Of a stretch of DNA of 52,479 nt, positions 27,104-34,703 are shown piece by piece. The stretch lies in assembly GCA_035712345.1 (NCBI GenBank), contig DASTAY010000053.1, positions 1-52,479 on the forward strand, in the 5' to 3' direction. The stretch is from VRUE01 sp035712345 (GTDB lineage: Bacteria; Actinomycetota; Thermoleophilia; Solirubrobacterales; 70-9). The position numbers and the translations under genes are program-made. The stretch's first letter is position 1. The number at the start of each line of letters is the position of its first letter. The notes below the pieces were generated by a model. The model did not search any database and was not told where the DNA came from. It saw only the letters and a program-made list of their open reading frames with translations.

Positions 27104-28138
27104 GTGCCCTCTCCAGCCAGTTCAGCGCTCGACGCGAGCCGCTTCGCGATCGGGTTCGACCACCGTGACCGTGCCCGGCTTTTCGAGCTGTGGACCGAGG
27201 TGCTCGATTCCGAGCAGTGGTCGGAGGGCAGGATGCTGGAGGCCTTCGAGCAGCGCTGGTCGCAGTGGAACGGATTGCCCGCTGTCGGGCTCTCCAGCTG
27301 GGCCGGCGGCGCGCTCGCCGCGCTCGAGTTCGCCGGCGTCCGCGGAGAGACCGTGCTCTGCCCCTCCAACACCTTCATGGCGACGCCGCTGGCGGCGATC
27401 GGCGCCGGCGCCGAGGTCGAGTTCGTCGACTGCAACCGCGCCGACCTCTGCATGTCCTTCGAGGACTTCGAGCGCAAGGCCGAGCGCCACAAGCCGAAGG
27501 CCGCGATCCTCGTCCACATCGGCGGCCACATCGCCTTCGACTCCGAGCGGATCGCCGCCTATTGCCGGGAGCGGGACATCTTCCTGCTCGAGGACTGCGC
27601 TCACGCGCACGGGGCGCAATGGGGCGATCGTCGCCCGGGCGCCTACGGCGACGCCGGCGTCTACTCGCTCTACGCGACGAAGACCGTCTCCACCGGCGAG
27701 GGCGGCGTGCTCGTCTCCGCCGACCCGGAGCTGGTCGAGTTCGCGCGCAAGTTCCGCAACTACGGCAAGTTCGAGCACGAGGTCGACGGGCTCAACTTCC
27801 GGATGAGCGAGTTCACCGCCGCGCTCGGCCTGGTCCAGGCCGAGCGCATGGAGGAGATCGTCGCCTGGAAGAACGCCTACGCGCGCGAGCACCTCGACCC
27901 GCTGCACCCGGGGCGGCTGGAGCTGCCCGAGGGGATGTCTTCCGGCCTCTACAAGTACATCGTCTTCGACGAGATCGAGAAGTCGACGGGCCGCGTCTAT
28001 GAAGAGCCGTGCCACCGGATCATGGGCCGCGACGACGACCTCCCCAACACCGATTGGGTGGCACGGAATCACTGGTGCGTGCCGCTCTACTACCGACCCG
28101 AGAGCCGCGAGGACGCTCTCCCCAAGGAGGCAGCATGA
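27104..28138 (+). CDS. DegT/DnrJ/EryC1/StrS-family sugar aminotransferase
   Basis: 344 residues from GTG 27104. A PLP-dependent fold with FLLEDCAHAHGAQWGDR (Asp that contacts PLP nitrogen) and YSLYATKTVSTGEGG, where K193 is the Schiff-base lysine, then FRNYGKFEHEVDGLNFRMSE. These enzymes transfer an amino group to a keto-sugar nucleotide. It is somewhat shorter than usual (about 370-390). The stop overlaps the next gene's ATG (ATGA). With an epimerase/glycosyltransferase fusion and a deacetylase behind it, an amino-sugar-containing glycolipid or polymer is the likely product. Confidence 0.85.
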   Translation: MPSPASSALDASRFAIGFDHRDRARLFELWTEVLDSEQWSEGRMLEAFEQRWSQWNGLPAVGLSSWAGGALAALEFAGVRGETVLCPSNTFMATPLAAIGAGAEVEFVDCNRADLCMSFEDFERKAERHKPKAAILVHIGGHIAFDSERIAAYCRERDIFLLEDCAHAHGAQWGDRRPGAYGDAGVYSLYATKTVSTGEGGVLVSADPELVEFARKFRNYGKFEHEVDGLNFRMSEFTAALGLVQAERMEEIVAWKNAYAREHLDPLHPGRLELPEGMSSGLYKYIVFDEIEKSTGRVYEEPCHRIMGRDDDLPNTDWVARNHWCVPLYYRPESREDALPKEAA

Positions 28139-30483
28139 GAGTCCTGGTTACCGGCGGCGGCGGCTTCATCGGCTCGCACGTGGTCGACCGCCTGATGCGC
28201 GACGGCCACACACCGCGGATCTTCGATCTCAGCGCCTCGCCCTACCACTCCCCGCTCGAAGTCGAGACCTTCACCGGCAGCATCACCGACCCGGCCAACC
28301 TCGACCTGGCGATGCGCGACTGCGACGCCGTGATCCACCTGGCCGCCGTCGCCGACGTCTCCCACGTCCTCGCCGACCCGGTCCTGGCCGAGGAGGTCAA
28401 CACGCGCGGCACGCTCAACGTGCTCGAGGCGGCCTGCCGGGCGAAGGTCGGCCGCGTCGTCTACGGCTCGACCACCTGGGTCTACAGCGACTGCCCCGAG
28501 CAGGCGGTCGACGAGGAGACGCCGATCCCGGCGCCGCGCCATCTCTACACCGCGACCAAGCTGGCGGGGGAGACCTACTGCGCCGGCTACGCCGAGCTCT
28601 ACGAGCTCGAGTACACCGTGCTGCGCTTCGGCATCCCCTACGGCCCGCGCGCCCGCGCCGCCGGCGTGGTCGCCAAGTTCACCGACCTCGCTTTCGAAGG
28701 CAAATCGCTGACGATCGCCGGCGACGGCAGCACGACTCGCAGCTTCATCTACGTCGAGGACCTCGCCGACGGGATCGTCGCCTCGCTGGCGCCGGCTGCC
28801 GCGGGCCGCACCTACAACCTCTCCGGCGACGAGGTCGTGACGATCCTCGAAATCGCCGAGCGGGTGCAGGAAAACACCGACAACTGCGAGATCGTCCACA
28901 CCCCACCGCGCCCCGGCGACTTCCCGGGCAAGGAGATCTCCAACGAGCGGGCGCTGGCGGAGATCGGCTGGAAGGCGGAGACGAGCTTCCGCGAGGGCGT
29001 GCGCCGCTACGTCGAGTGGGTGCGCAACACGACGCGCCCCCCCGACCCGGTGCCGGGGCTCAAGCCCGTGCTCAGTCACAACGGGACCGGCAACGGAAAC
29101 GGCAACGGCCGCCCCGCCGGCTCGCTGCTCGAGGGCGCCAGCGCGGATACGGGCGAGCGAGCGCCGCGGGTCCTCGTCCTCACCGCTGACATCGGCGAGG
29201 GCCACGACCTGCCCGCGCGGATGATCAGGGACGACGTCGAACGCGACATCCCCGGCGCCGAGGTCAAGATCGTCGACGGCCTCAAGGCGATGGGCAAGAT
29301 CCCGTCCTCGGTCGCCCGTGACGGCTCCCGCTTCACCTTTCGCTGGATGCCCTGGCTGTTCGACCTGCAGTACTGGTTGATCACCAGGTTCGCGCCGACC
29401 CGCTGGCTGATGCACCACCTCAGCTACCTGCTCGGCGCCCGCGGGCTGATGCGGGTGATCGAAGAGCACCAGCCCGACGTCGTCGTCTCCACCTATCCCG
29501 GCGTGACCGCCGTGCTCGGCATGCTGCGCGAGAACCGCCGCCTGCTCGTCCCCGTGCACTCGGCGATCACCGACCTCGCCGGCCTGCGCTACTGGGCGCA
29601 TCCCGGGGTCGACCTGCACTACGTCACGCATCCCGAGTCGATCGAGGAGGTCGAGCGCCTCGTCGGGCCCGGCAGCGTCGAATGGATGCGGCCGCCGATC
29701 GCCCGCGACTTCCTCATGCCGCGCACCCGCGTCGCCGCGCGCGAGGCACTCGACGTGCCCGCCCACGGCCGCCTCGTGCTCGTCTCCGGCGGTGGCTGGG
29801 GGATCGGCAACCTGGAAGGGGCGATCGACGCGGCCCTCTCCGACGGCGACACGCTGGTCGTCTGCATCGCCGGCCGCAACGACGCCGCGCGCGAGAAGCT
29901 CGAGCAGCGCTACGCGAGCAACGAGCAGGTTCGGGTGCTCGGCTTCACCGAGCAGATGAGCGACTGGATGGCCGCCGCCGACGCGATGGTCCACTCGACC
30001 GCCGGCCTGACCGTGCTGGAGGCGCACATCCGCGGCTGTCCCGTCGTCTCATACGGCTTCTCGGCGGGCCACCTGCGGGCCAACAACGCCGCCTTCGAGC
30101 GCTTCGGCCTGGCCGAGGTGGCGCGCTCCGAGCACGAGCTCGAGTCGGTCCTGCGCCACATGACCAGGGAGCGGCGCTCGCCGGACTCCAGCTTCGCCTC
30201 GCTGCCCTCGATCTCCTCGCGCCTGCTCACGGCGCGGCCGCGCGTCAAGCCGCAGCCGGTCTGGCGCCTGCGGGTCGAGCGCGCCGCTGCCGCTGTCAGC
30301 GTCGCGGCGCTGGCGGTCGTCCTGCTCTTCACGGTGATCGATCGCGAAGCCCCCTACAAGGTGGTCGCCAAGCCGCTCGAGGGCCGCATCCACTTCGGCA
30401 AGGACGAAGACCCGACGACGCCTGGGGTGCAGGAAGGGCGACCGGCCGCCACGAGCCTCGCCGCCGGCCACGAAGGCCATTGA
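28135..30483 (+). CDS. Fusion: NAD-dependent sugar epimerase + MGDG-synthase/MurG-like glycosyltransferase
   Basis: 782 residues from ATG 28135, with GGAGG 4 nt upstream. Residues 1-315 are an extended SDR epimerase/dehydratase: VTGGGGFIGSH, Y138-x3-K142 (LYTATKLAGE), and RFGIPYGPRARAAG. A Gly/Asn linker (about 320-335, GTGNGNGNGRP) leads to a GT28-like domain at about 343-690: VLTADIGEGHDLPARMI, VVSTYPGVTAVL, VLVSGGGWGIGN, and STAGLTVLEAHIRGCPVVSY. A single TM segment lies at about 715-735 (AAAAVSVAALAVVLLFTVI), followed by a polar tail. The first domain would make a nucleotide sugar and the second transfer it to a lipid or polyprenyl acceptor at the membrane. I know of no standard family with this architecture. 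Confidence 0.85.
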   Translation: MRVLVTGGGGFIGSHVVDRLMRDGHTPRIFDLSASPYHSPLEVETFTGSITDPANLDLAMRDCDAVIHLAAVADVSHVLADPVLAEEVNTRGTLNVLEAACRAKVGRVVYGSTTWVYSDCPEQAVDEETPIPAPRHLYTATKLAGETYCAGYAELYELEYTVLRFGIPYGPRARAAGVVAKFTDLAFEGKSLTIAGDGSTTRSFIYVEDLADGIVASLAPAAAGRTYNLSGDEVVTILEIAERVQENTDNCEIVHTPPRPGDFPGKEISNERALAEIGWKAETSFREGVRRYVEWVRNTTRPPDPVPGLKPVLSHNGTGNGNGNGRPAGSLLEGASADTGERAPRVLVLTADIGEGHDLPARMIRDDVERDIPGAEVKIVDGLKAMGKIPSSVARDGSRFTFRWMPWLFDLQYWLITRFAPTRWLMHHLSYLLGARGLMRVIEEHQPDVVVSTYPGVTAVLGMLRENRRLLVPVHSAITDLAGLRYWAHPGVDLHYVTHPESIEEVERLVGPGSVEWMRPPIARDFLMPRTRVAAREALDVPAHGRLVLVSGGGWGIGNLEGAIDAALSDGDTLVVCIAGRNDAAREKLEQRYASNEQVRVLGFTEQMSDWMAAADAMVHSTAGLTVLEAHIRGCPVVSYGFSAGHLRANNAAFERFGLAEVARSEHELESVLRHMTRERRSPDSSFASLPSISSRLLTARPRVKPQPVWRLRVERAAAAVSVAALAVVLLFTVIDREAPYKVVAKPLEGRIHFGKDEDPTTPGVQEGRPAATSLAAGHEGH

Positions 30484-31133
30484 TCGAGGCGCCCCTGGCG
30501 CCGCATTCGCCGCGGATCGCGTCGCGGCTGGGCATCGTGCGCCGCCAGGAGGGGGTCGAGGGCGTCGCCCTCACCTTCGACGACGGCCCGCACCCGCAGG
30601 GCACGCCGCTCGTGCTCGAGATCCTGCGTGAGGCGGGTGCGCCGGCGACCTTCTTCCTCGCCGGCGAGCAGGTCGAGCGCCGGCCGGCGCTGGCGGCCGA
30701 GATCGTCGCCGCCGGTCACCGGGTCGAGCTGCACTGCCACCGGCATCGCAACGCGCTGCGGTTGAGCGGCCGCCGCTTCGCCGAGGACGCCGAGCGCGGC
30801 CGTGCCGCGATCGAGCGGGCGAGCGGCCAGGCGATCGCCGCTCATCGGCCGCCCTACGGCATCTACAGCGGGGCCGGCCTGCGCTTCGCTCGCGAGCGGA
30901 GCTGGCGGCCGGTGCTCTGGTCGCAGTGGGGGAGGGACTGGCGCGGTCGCGCAACCGGTCGCTCGATCGCCCGGCTGGCGACCGGCACGGCCCGCGACGG
31001 GGACATCGTCCTCCTACACGACGCCGACTACTACAGCGCCCCCGGTTCCTGGGCGCGCACGGTGGCGGCCCTGCCGATCATGATCGAGGAGCTCGGCAGC
31101 CGCGGGCTGAAGATCGCCTCGCTGCGTCGCTGA
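30480..31133 (+). CDS. NodB-like polysaccharide deacetylase
   Basis: 217 residues from TTG 30480, overlapping the fusion gene stop (TTGA), so translation is coupled. All NodB motifs are present: LTFDDGPHPQGT (Asp-Asp), H-x3-H in ELHCHRHRN, HRPPYGIYS, WSQWGRDW and GDIVLLHDADYY. It needs a divalent metal bound by D-H-H and removes an N- or O-acetyl group from a sugar. No signal peptide is visible, so it may act on the cytoplasmic face, on the product of the upstream glycosyltransferase, as in PIG-L/ArnD-like steps. Confidence 0.88.
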   Translation: MIEAPLAPHSPRIASRLGIVRRQEGVEGVALTFDDGPHPQGTPLVLEILREAGAPATFFLAGEQVERRPALAAEIVAAGHRVELHCHRHRNALRLSGRRFAEDAERGRAAIERASGQAIAAHRPPYGIYSGAGLRFARERSWRPVLWSQWGRDWRGRATGRSIARLATGTARDGDIVLLHDADYYSAPGSWARTVAALPIMIEELGSRGLKIASLRR

Positions 31134-31243
31134 GACGGCGGCGCGAGCGTCCACTCCTCGCAGCCGGCGAAGGCGTCGTCGAGCCGCCGCGCCATCGCGC
31201 TCCTCCTCGGGGGCCGGTCCTGGTCGAAGATCTCTCTGGGCAT
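31031..31243 (-). CDS. Doubtful small ORF or gene remnant
   Basis: 70 codons (MPREIFDQDRPPRRSAMARR...). The ATG at 31243 has GGAGAGG about 5 nt upstream, and the first 37 codons fall in otherwise empty DNA. The rest is antisense to the deacetylase 3' end. It may be the start of a gene truncated by the operon's insertion. No family recognised. Confidence 0.25.
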   Translation of the reverse strand: MPREIFDQDRPPRRSAMARRLDDAFAGCEEWTLAPPSQRRSEAIFSPRLPSSSIMIGRAATVRAQEPGAL

Positions 31244-31278
31244 GAATCCCTCTCCGTCCTGTAGGGGTGTACGGCTGA

Positions 31279-31430
31279 CGATTTCCGATCCCTCGCGCGC
31301 GCCTGGCGGCGGCGGACCTGCGCGATGCGGCGTCCTCGGTCGCCTGAATAGCGCCGCTATTCAGGCTCCCTGTGTCCTAGCCTCGCTTGGTCCGGCGCTC
31401 GCCAGCCACGCACGCGGATATCGGAAATCG
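31279..31430. repeat. Non-coding stretch with 11-bp inverted ends and an inner palindrome
   Basis: The region 31134-31475 has no confident gene. CGATTTCCGAT (31279-31289) and ATCGGAAATCG (31420-31430) are perfect inverted repeats 152 bp end to end. Inside is the palindrome GCCTGAATAGC-GCC-GCTATTCAGGC (31342-31366). This could be a small MITE-like element or two regulatory sites. No target-site duplication was recognised. Confidence 0.4.
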
Positions 31431-31475
31431 CCACCCGCACACCCTCTCTCGTCCGTCGGACGAAAAAAAGTGCAA

Positions 31476-32309
31476 TTAGCGAAAATCGGCAATTAAGTCC
31501 GCAAGTTGGGAGGGTTGGTCCAGGGGGACGAAGGTGGCTGCGTCGGGGATCTCGACCAGGCGGGCGTTCGGGACTTCGTCCCTCAGGCGTTCGGCGTACT
31601 TCAGGGGGAAGAACTTGTCTTCCGGCGCCCAGGCGAGCAGGAGGGAAAGCTCGGAGCCGCGCAGCTTCTCCGCTGCCTTGAGCGTGTAGCGCTTGTCCAT
31701 CCCCGCGGTGACCTTCTTGGCGTCGTGCTTGACGCCCGGGTCGTGCAGGGCGGGCCGCATCCAGGAGGCGACGAGGTCGGGTGGGATCGGCCTCTTCGAG
31801 AACGGCTTGAACGCCGCACGGGCGAGGGCGGGGACGCGGAACGGCGCGGACAGCAGCGTCATCCCGCCGGGGAGCTTGGCGAGCGGCGGCATCGCCTTGA
31901 AGATCCCCGGGGGGAAGTTGTCGTGGGTGTCGCAGTTGGTCAGCACGAGGCGGCCGATCCGCTCGGGATGGCGGGTGACTAGCACCTGCGACATCGCGCC
32001 GCCCGAGTCGTTGCCGACGATCGTCACGTCGCGCAGGTCGAGCGCGTCGAGGAAGGAGGCGACGATGGCGGCGACGCCGTAGGGGGAGAGGTCGGCATCG
32101 GGCCTCATCGCGATCTGCTGGGCGCCGATCGGCCAGTCGGGGGCGAGGCAGCGGCAACGGTCCGAGAGCGCGTCGACGACGCCGTCCCAGAGGCGGCCGT
32201 CGACCAGGAAGCCGTGGACGAAGACGACGGGCTTGCCGTCGCCGGCCTCGCGGTAGCGCACCGTGCCGGCGGGAAGCTCGATCTCGCGGCGCTGCTCTGA
32301 CTGGCTCAT
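31476..32309 (-). CDS. Alpha/beta-hydrolase with Asp at the nucleophile position
   Basis: 277 residues, divergent from a TetR gene. The core is VVFVHGFLVDGRLWDGVVDA (oxyanion HG), the nucleophile elbow IVGNDSGGAMSQ, and a C-terminal PDAATFVPLDQPSQLADLI. In the elbow pattern G-x-Nuc-x-G, the nucleophile is Asp, as in dehalogenases and epoxide hydrolases, not Ser. At the site where the catalytic His usually stands (GHF-like) the sequence reads ATFVP, so the His seems replaced by Thr. Substrate unknown. Probably repressed by the adjacent TetR protein through the operator at 32357-32377. Confidence 0.8.
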   Translation of the reverse strand: MSQSEQRREIELPAGTVRYREAGDGKPVVFVHGFLVDGRLWDGVVDALSDRCRCLAPDWPIGAQQIAMRPDADLSPYGVAAIVASFLDALDLRDVTIVGNDSGGAMSQVLVTRHPERIGRLVLTNCDTHDNFPPGIFKAMPPLAKLPGGMTLLSAPFRVPALARAAFKPFSKRPIPPDLVASWMRPALHDPGVKHDAKKVTAGMDKRYTLKAAEKLRGSELSLLLAWAPEDKFFPLKYAERLRDEVPNARLVEIPDAATFVPLDQPSQLADLIADFR

Positions 32310-32356
32310 CGCATCCTCCTCGGGAGCTTGTTTCCGGCCGACGGGACGGCTAAGTT

Positions 32357-32377
32357 ACATACATACAGTATGAATGT
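32357..32377. promoter_or_regulatory. TetR operator overlapping the tetR start codon
   Basis: ACATACATACAGTATGAATGT has 10-bp arms with one mismatch around a central A. It lies between the divergent hydrolase (start 32309) and tetR genes and contains the tetR ATG at 32370. The placement suits autorepression. Confidence 0.65.
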
Positions 32378-32972
32378 CAAACGAACCCAGGCCGAGCGCT
32401 CCGAGGCGACGCGGTCCGCCCTGATCGAAGCGGCGCGGCCGCTCTTTGCCGCGCGCGGATACGCCGCGGTCGGCGCGGAGGAGATCGTGCGGGCCGCCGG
32501 GCTGACGCGGGGGGCGCTCTACCACCATTTCGGCGGCAAGCGCGACCTCTTCGAGGCCGTCTACGAGCGGCTCGAGGCCGAGCTGGCCCAGCGCATCGCC
32601 GCGGGAGCGCTCAGTGGCGGCTTCGCCGAGCCGCTCGCGGCGATGCGCGCCGGCGCCGAGATGTTCCTGCGGGCTTGCACCGAGCCCGAGGTGCAGCGGA
32701 TCGTCCTGATCGACGGCCCGGCGGTGCTCGGCTGGGACCGCTGGCGCGAGATCGCGTCCGAGCACGGCCTCGGCTTGATCGAGGCGACGTTGCAGGCGGC
32801 GATCGAGGCGGGGGCGATCGCCGAGCAGCCCACCCGTCCGCTCGCCCACGTCCTGATGGGGGCGCTAGACGAGGCGGCGATGCTGGTCGCCAGGGCCGAT
32901 GACCCGGACCTGATGCGCGTCGAGGTCGGCCGCACTCTCGATCTGCTCCTCGCCGGCCTCGGCGCCGGCTAG
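32370..32972 (+). CDS. TetR-family repressor
   Basis: 200 residues from ATG 32370 (MNVKRTQAERSEATRSALIE); an in-frame TTG at 32328 would add 14 residues. The HTH is GAEEIVRAAGLTRGALYHHF followed by GGKRDLFEAVYERLE. The C-terminal ligand domain is helical with no family marker. A TACATA hexamer 8 nt before the ATG and the absence of a Shine-Dalgarno point to leaderless mRNA. It likely controls itself and the divergent hydrolase. Its last 108 bp overlap the 3' end of the GGDEF gene on the other strand. Confidence 0.88.
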   Translation: MNVKRTQAERSEATRSALIEAARPLFAARGYAAVGAEEIVRAAGLTRGALYHHFGGKRDLFEAVYERLEAELAQRIAAGALSGGFAEPLAAMRAGAEMFLRACTEPEVQRIVLIDGPAVLGWDRWREIASEHGLGLIEATLQAAIEAGAIAEQPTRPLAHVLMGALDEAAMLVARADDPDLMRVEVGRTLDLLLAGLGAG

Positions 32973-34406
32973 GCGACGCGACTCCTTCTGCGCGTACATG
33001 CGCACGTCGGCGAGCTGCATGGCCGGCTTGGGCTCGCTCTCCTCCCGCGGCGCCTCGACCGCGCCCCAGGAGGCGCCGACCTCGTAGCCGGGCCCCGTGG
33101 CGCTCAGCGCCGCGGTCGCCGCGAGGGTCAGTGCGTCGAAGCGCTCCCTCGCGCAGGTGAGCAGGACGCAGAACTCGTCGCCGCCGATGCGGTAGGCGAC
33201 GCCCCCATCGCCGAGCGCGTCGCGCAGCTGCCCGCCGAGCTTGGTCAGCAGCTCGTCGCCGGCCGGATGACCGAAGGTGTCGTTGAAGTGCTTGAAGCCG
33301 TTGAGGTCGAAGAGGAGCAACAGGACCGGCTTCTCCTCGCTCGCCCGAGCGAGGTGCGCGGGTAGGTCGACCTGGAGCCTGCCCCGGTTGCCCAGACCGG
33401 TCAGCTGGTCGGTGCGGACCTCCTCGAGCAGCACCTTGTTCTCCTTGTCGCTCATCGCCAGGCGGACGATCACGGCGGTCATCGTCGCCGCCCAGAGGAT
33501 GGTCGAGAGGCCGCTCGTCGCGCTGAAGTACTGCATGGCGAAGAGGCCGATCATCACGCTGGCGAAGACCGCCGGCACGACGATCTCGCGGCGCCCGCCC
33601 ACCTCGACGGGGGAGGTGATGTCCGCCGCCTCGGTCGGCTGCCAGACCGAGGCGCCCAGGCAGACGGCGGCGATCAGGTAGATCGGTTCCACCCAGCTCC
33701 CTCCCGGCAGGGCTTCTTCGATCGATTGCAGGGTGTAGGCGATGTCCGCGACCACGAGCGCCGCGAGGCCCGCCAGCAGCAGGGACCAGGTCCGTCCCGG
33801 CCGCCAACCGGTCAGCGCGACGACGCCGACGACCAACGCGAGCATCCCGATGTCGCCGAGCGGGTAGGCCATCGTGGTGATCTTCTGGATCGGAGTTCCT
33901 TCGGTCTTTTCGGCGACGAAGTCGAAGACGAAGGCGGCGCCGAGCGCGGCGGTGCCGAGCGCCGCGATCACCCCGTCCATCCAGAGGCGCCAGTTGATTT
34001 CGTGGGCGCGGGCGCGCACGAGCAGCCCGATCCCGGCGTAGGCCAGCGGATAGAAGAGCAGGTAGCCGATGTCGGCGGGAGACGGGTAGGGAGCGTTCGG
34101 ATTGCCTTCGATCGCGACGGTCCAGTAGACCTCGGCCGCTCCCCAGACGAGTATCGACGCACCGATCAGCAGCCAGGCGCTCCGCTCACGGCCGAACAGC
34201 GACGCACGGACGATGCAGGCGACGCCGGCGCCGAGCACGACCGCGTCGTAGACGACGTTGCCGATCGCGAAGTCGAGGTTTCTCCCGACCCCGAGCCAGT
34301 AGTGCAGAGCGACCAGCACGGTGCCGCCCAGCAGCAGGACGGCCAGGGCGCTGCGCAGCGCTCGAACGAAGGAGCTGGCGCCGACCGTCGCCTGGTTCGC
34401 GGTCAT
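32865..34406 (-). CDS. Membrane GGDEF diguanylate cyclase
   Basis: 513 residues. The N-terminal 325 residues contain about nine TM helices, resembling a MASE-type sensor (for example LRSALAVLLLGGTVLVALHY, then YPLAYAGIGLLVRA). The GGDEF domain follows at about 335-480: TDQLTGLGNRGRLQVDL, LLLLFDLNGFKHFNDTFGHP, and the intact active-site GGDEF at residues 408-412 in YRIGGDEFCVLL. It should make c-di-GMP from GTP in response to a membrane or ligand signal. The C-terminus runs 36 codons antisense into the tetR 3' end. A shorter natural end is not possible without an earlier stop, so the overlap is real. Confidence 0.88.
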   Translation of the reverse strand: MTANQATVGASSFVRALRSALAVLLLGGTVLVALHYWLGVGRNLDFAIGNVVYDAVVLGAGVACIVRASLFGRERSAWLLIGASILVWGAAEVYWTVAIEGNPNAPYPSPADIGYLLFYPLAYAGIGLLVRARAHEINWRLWMDGVIAALGTAALGAAFVFDFVAEKTEGTPIQKITTMAYPLGDIGMLALVVGVVALTGWRPGRTWSLLLAGLAALVVADIAYTLQSIEEALPGGSWVEPIYLIAAVCLGASVWQPTEAADITSPVEVGGRREIVVPAVFASVMIGLFAMQYFSATSGLSTILWAATMTAVIVRLAMSDKENKVLLEEVRTDQLTGLGNRGRLQVDLPAHLARASEEKPVLLLLFDLNGFKHFNDTFGHPAGDELLTKLGGQLRDALGDGGVAYRIGGDEFCVLLTCARERFDALTLAATAALSATGPGYEVGASWGAVEAPREESEPKPAMQLADVRMYAQKESRRLAGAEAGEEQIESAADLDAHQVRVIGPGDQHRRLV

Positions 34407-34469
34407 GCCCGCTTATCGGCACCGAGGCGCCTTTTCCCAAGCCACGTACAGGGTGCTTGCGGACTTCTC

Positions 34470-34475
34470 TAGACT
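34470..34475 (+). promoter_or_regulatory. TAGACT box 8 nt before rpmE
   Basis: TANNNT hexamer followed by TTGGGGGAG and the ATG at 34484. The GGGGGAG could be a close Shine-Dalgarno or the 5' end itself. Part of the recurrent box set. Confidence 0.45.
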
Positions 34476-34483
34476 TGGGGGAG

Positions 34484-34699
34484 ATGAAGGCAGGAATTCA
34501 CCCCGAGTACCAACTCGCCAACGTGCATTGCTCGTGCGGCAACCAGTTCTACACCCGTTCCACGGAGGCGGATCTGCACGTCGAGCTCTGCTCGGAGTGC
34601 CACCCGTTCTACACCGGCAAGCAGAAGCTCGTCGACACCGGCGGGCGGGTCGAGCGGTTCCAGCGGCGCGCCGCCAAGCACGCCAAGGCCACCCGCTAG
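34484..34699 (+). CDS. rpmE: Ribosomal protein bL31
   Basis: 71 residues from ATG 34484 (MKAGIHPEYQLANVHCSCGN); an upstream in-frame start would add residues foreign to the family. The four zinc cysteine positions of C+ type L31 are partly visible: HCSCGNQF and CSECHPF (C-x-C and C-x2-C). The C-terminus FYTGKQKLVDTGGRVERF is diagnostic. It is a large-subunit protein at the intersubunit bridge. It begins the translation block that continues with prfA and prmC, as in other actinobacteria. Confidence 0.95.
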   Translation: MKAGIHPEYQLANVHCSCGNQFYTRSTEADLHVELCSECHPFYTGKQKLVDTGGRVERFQRRAAKHAKATR

Positions 34700-34703
34700 G
34701 GCG

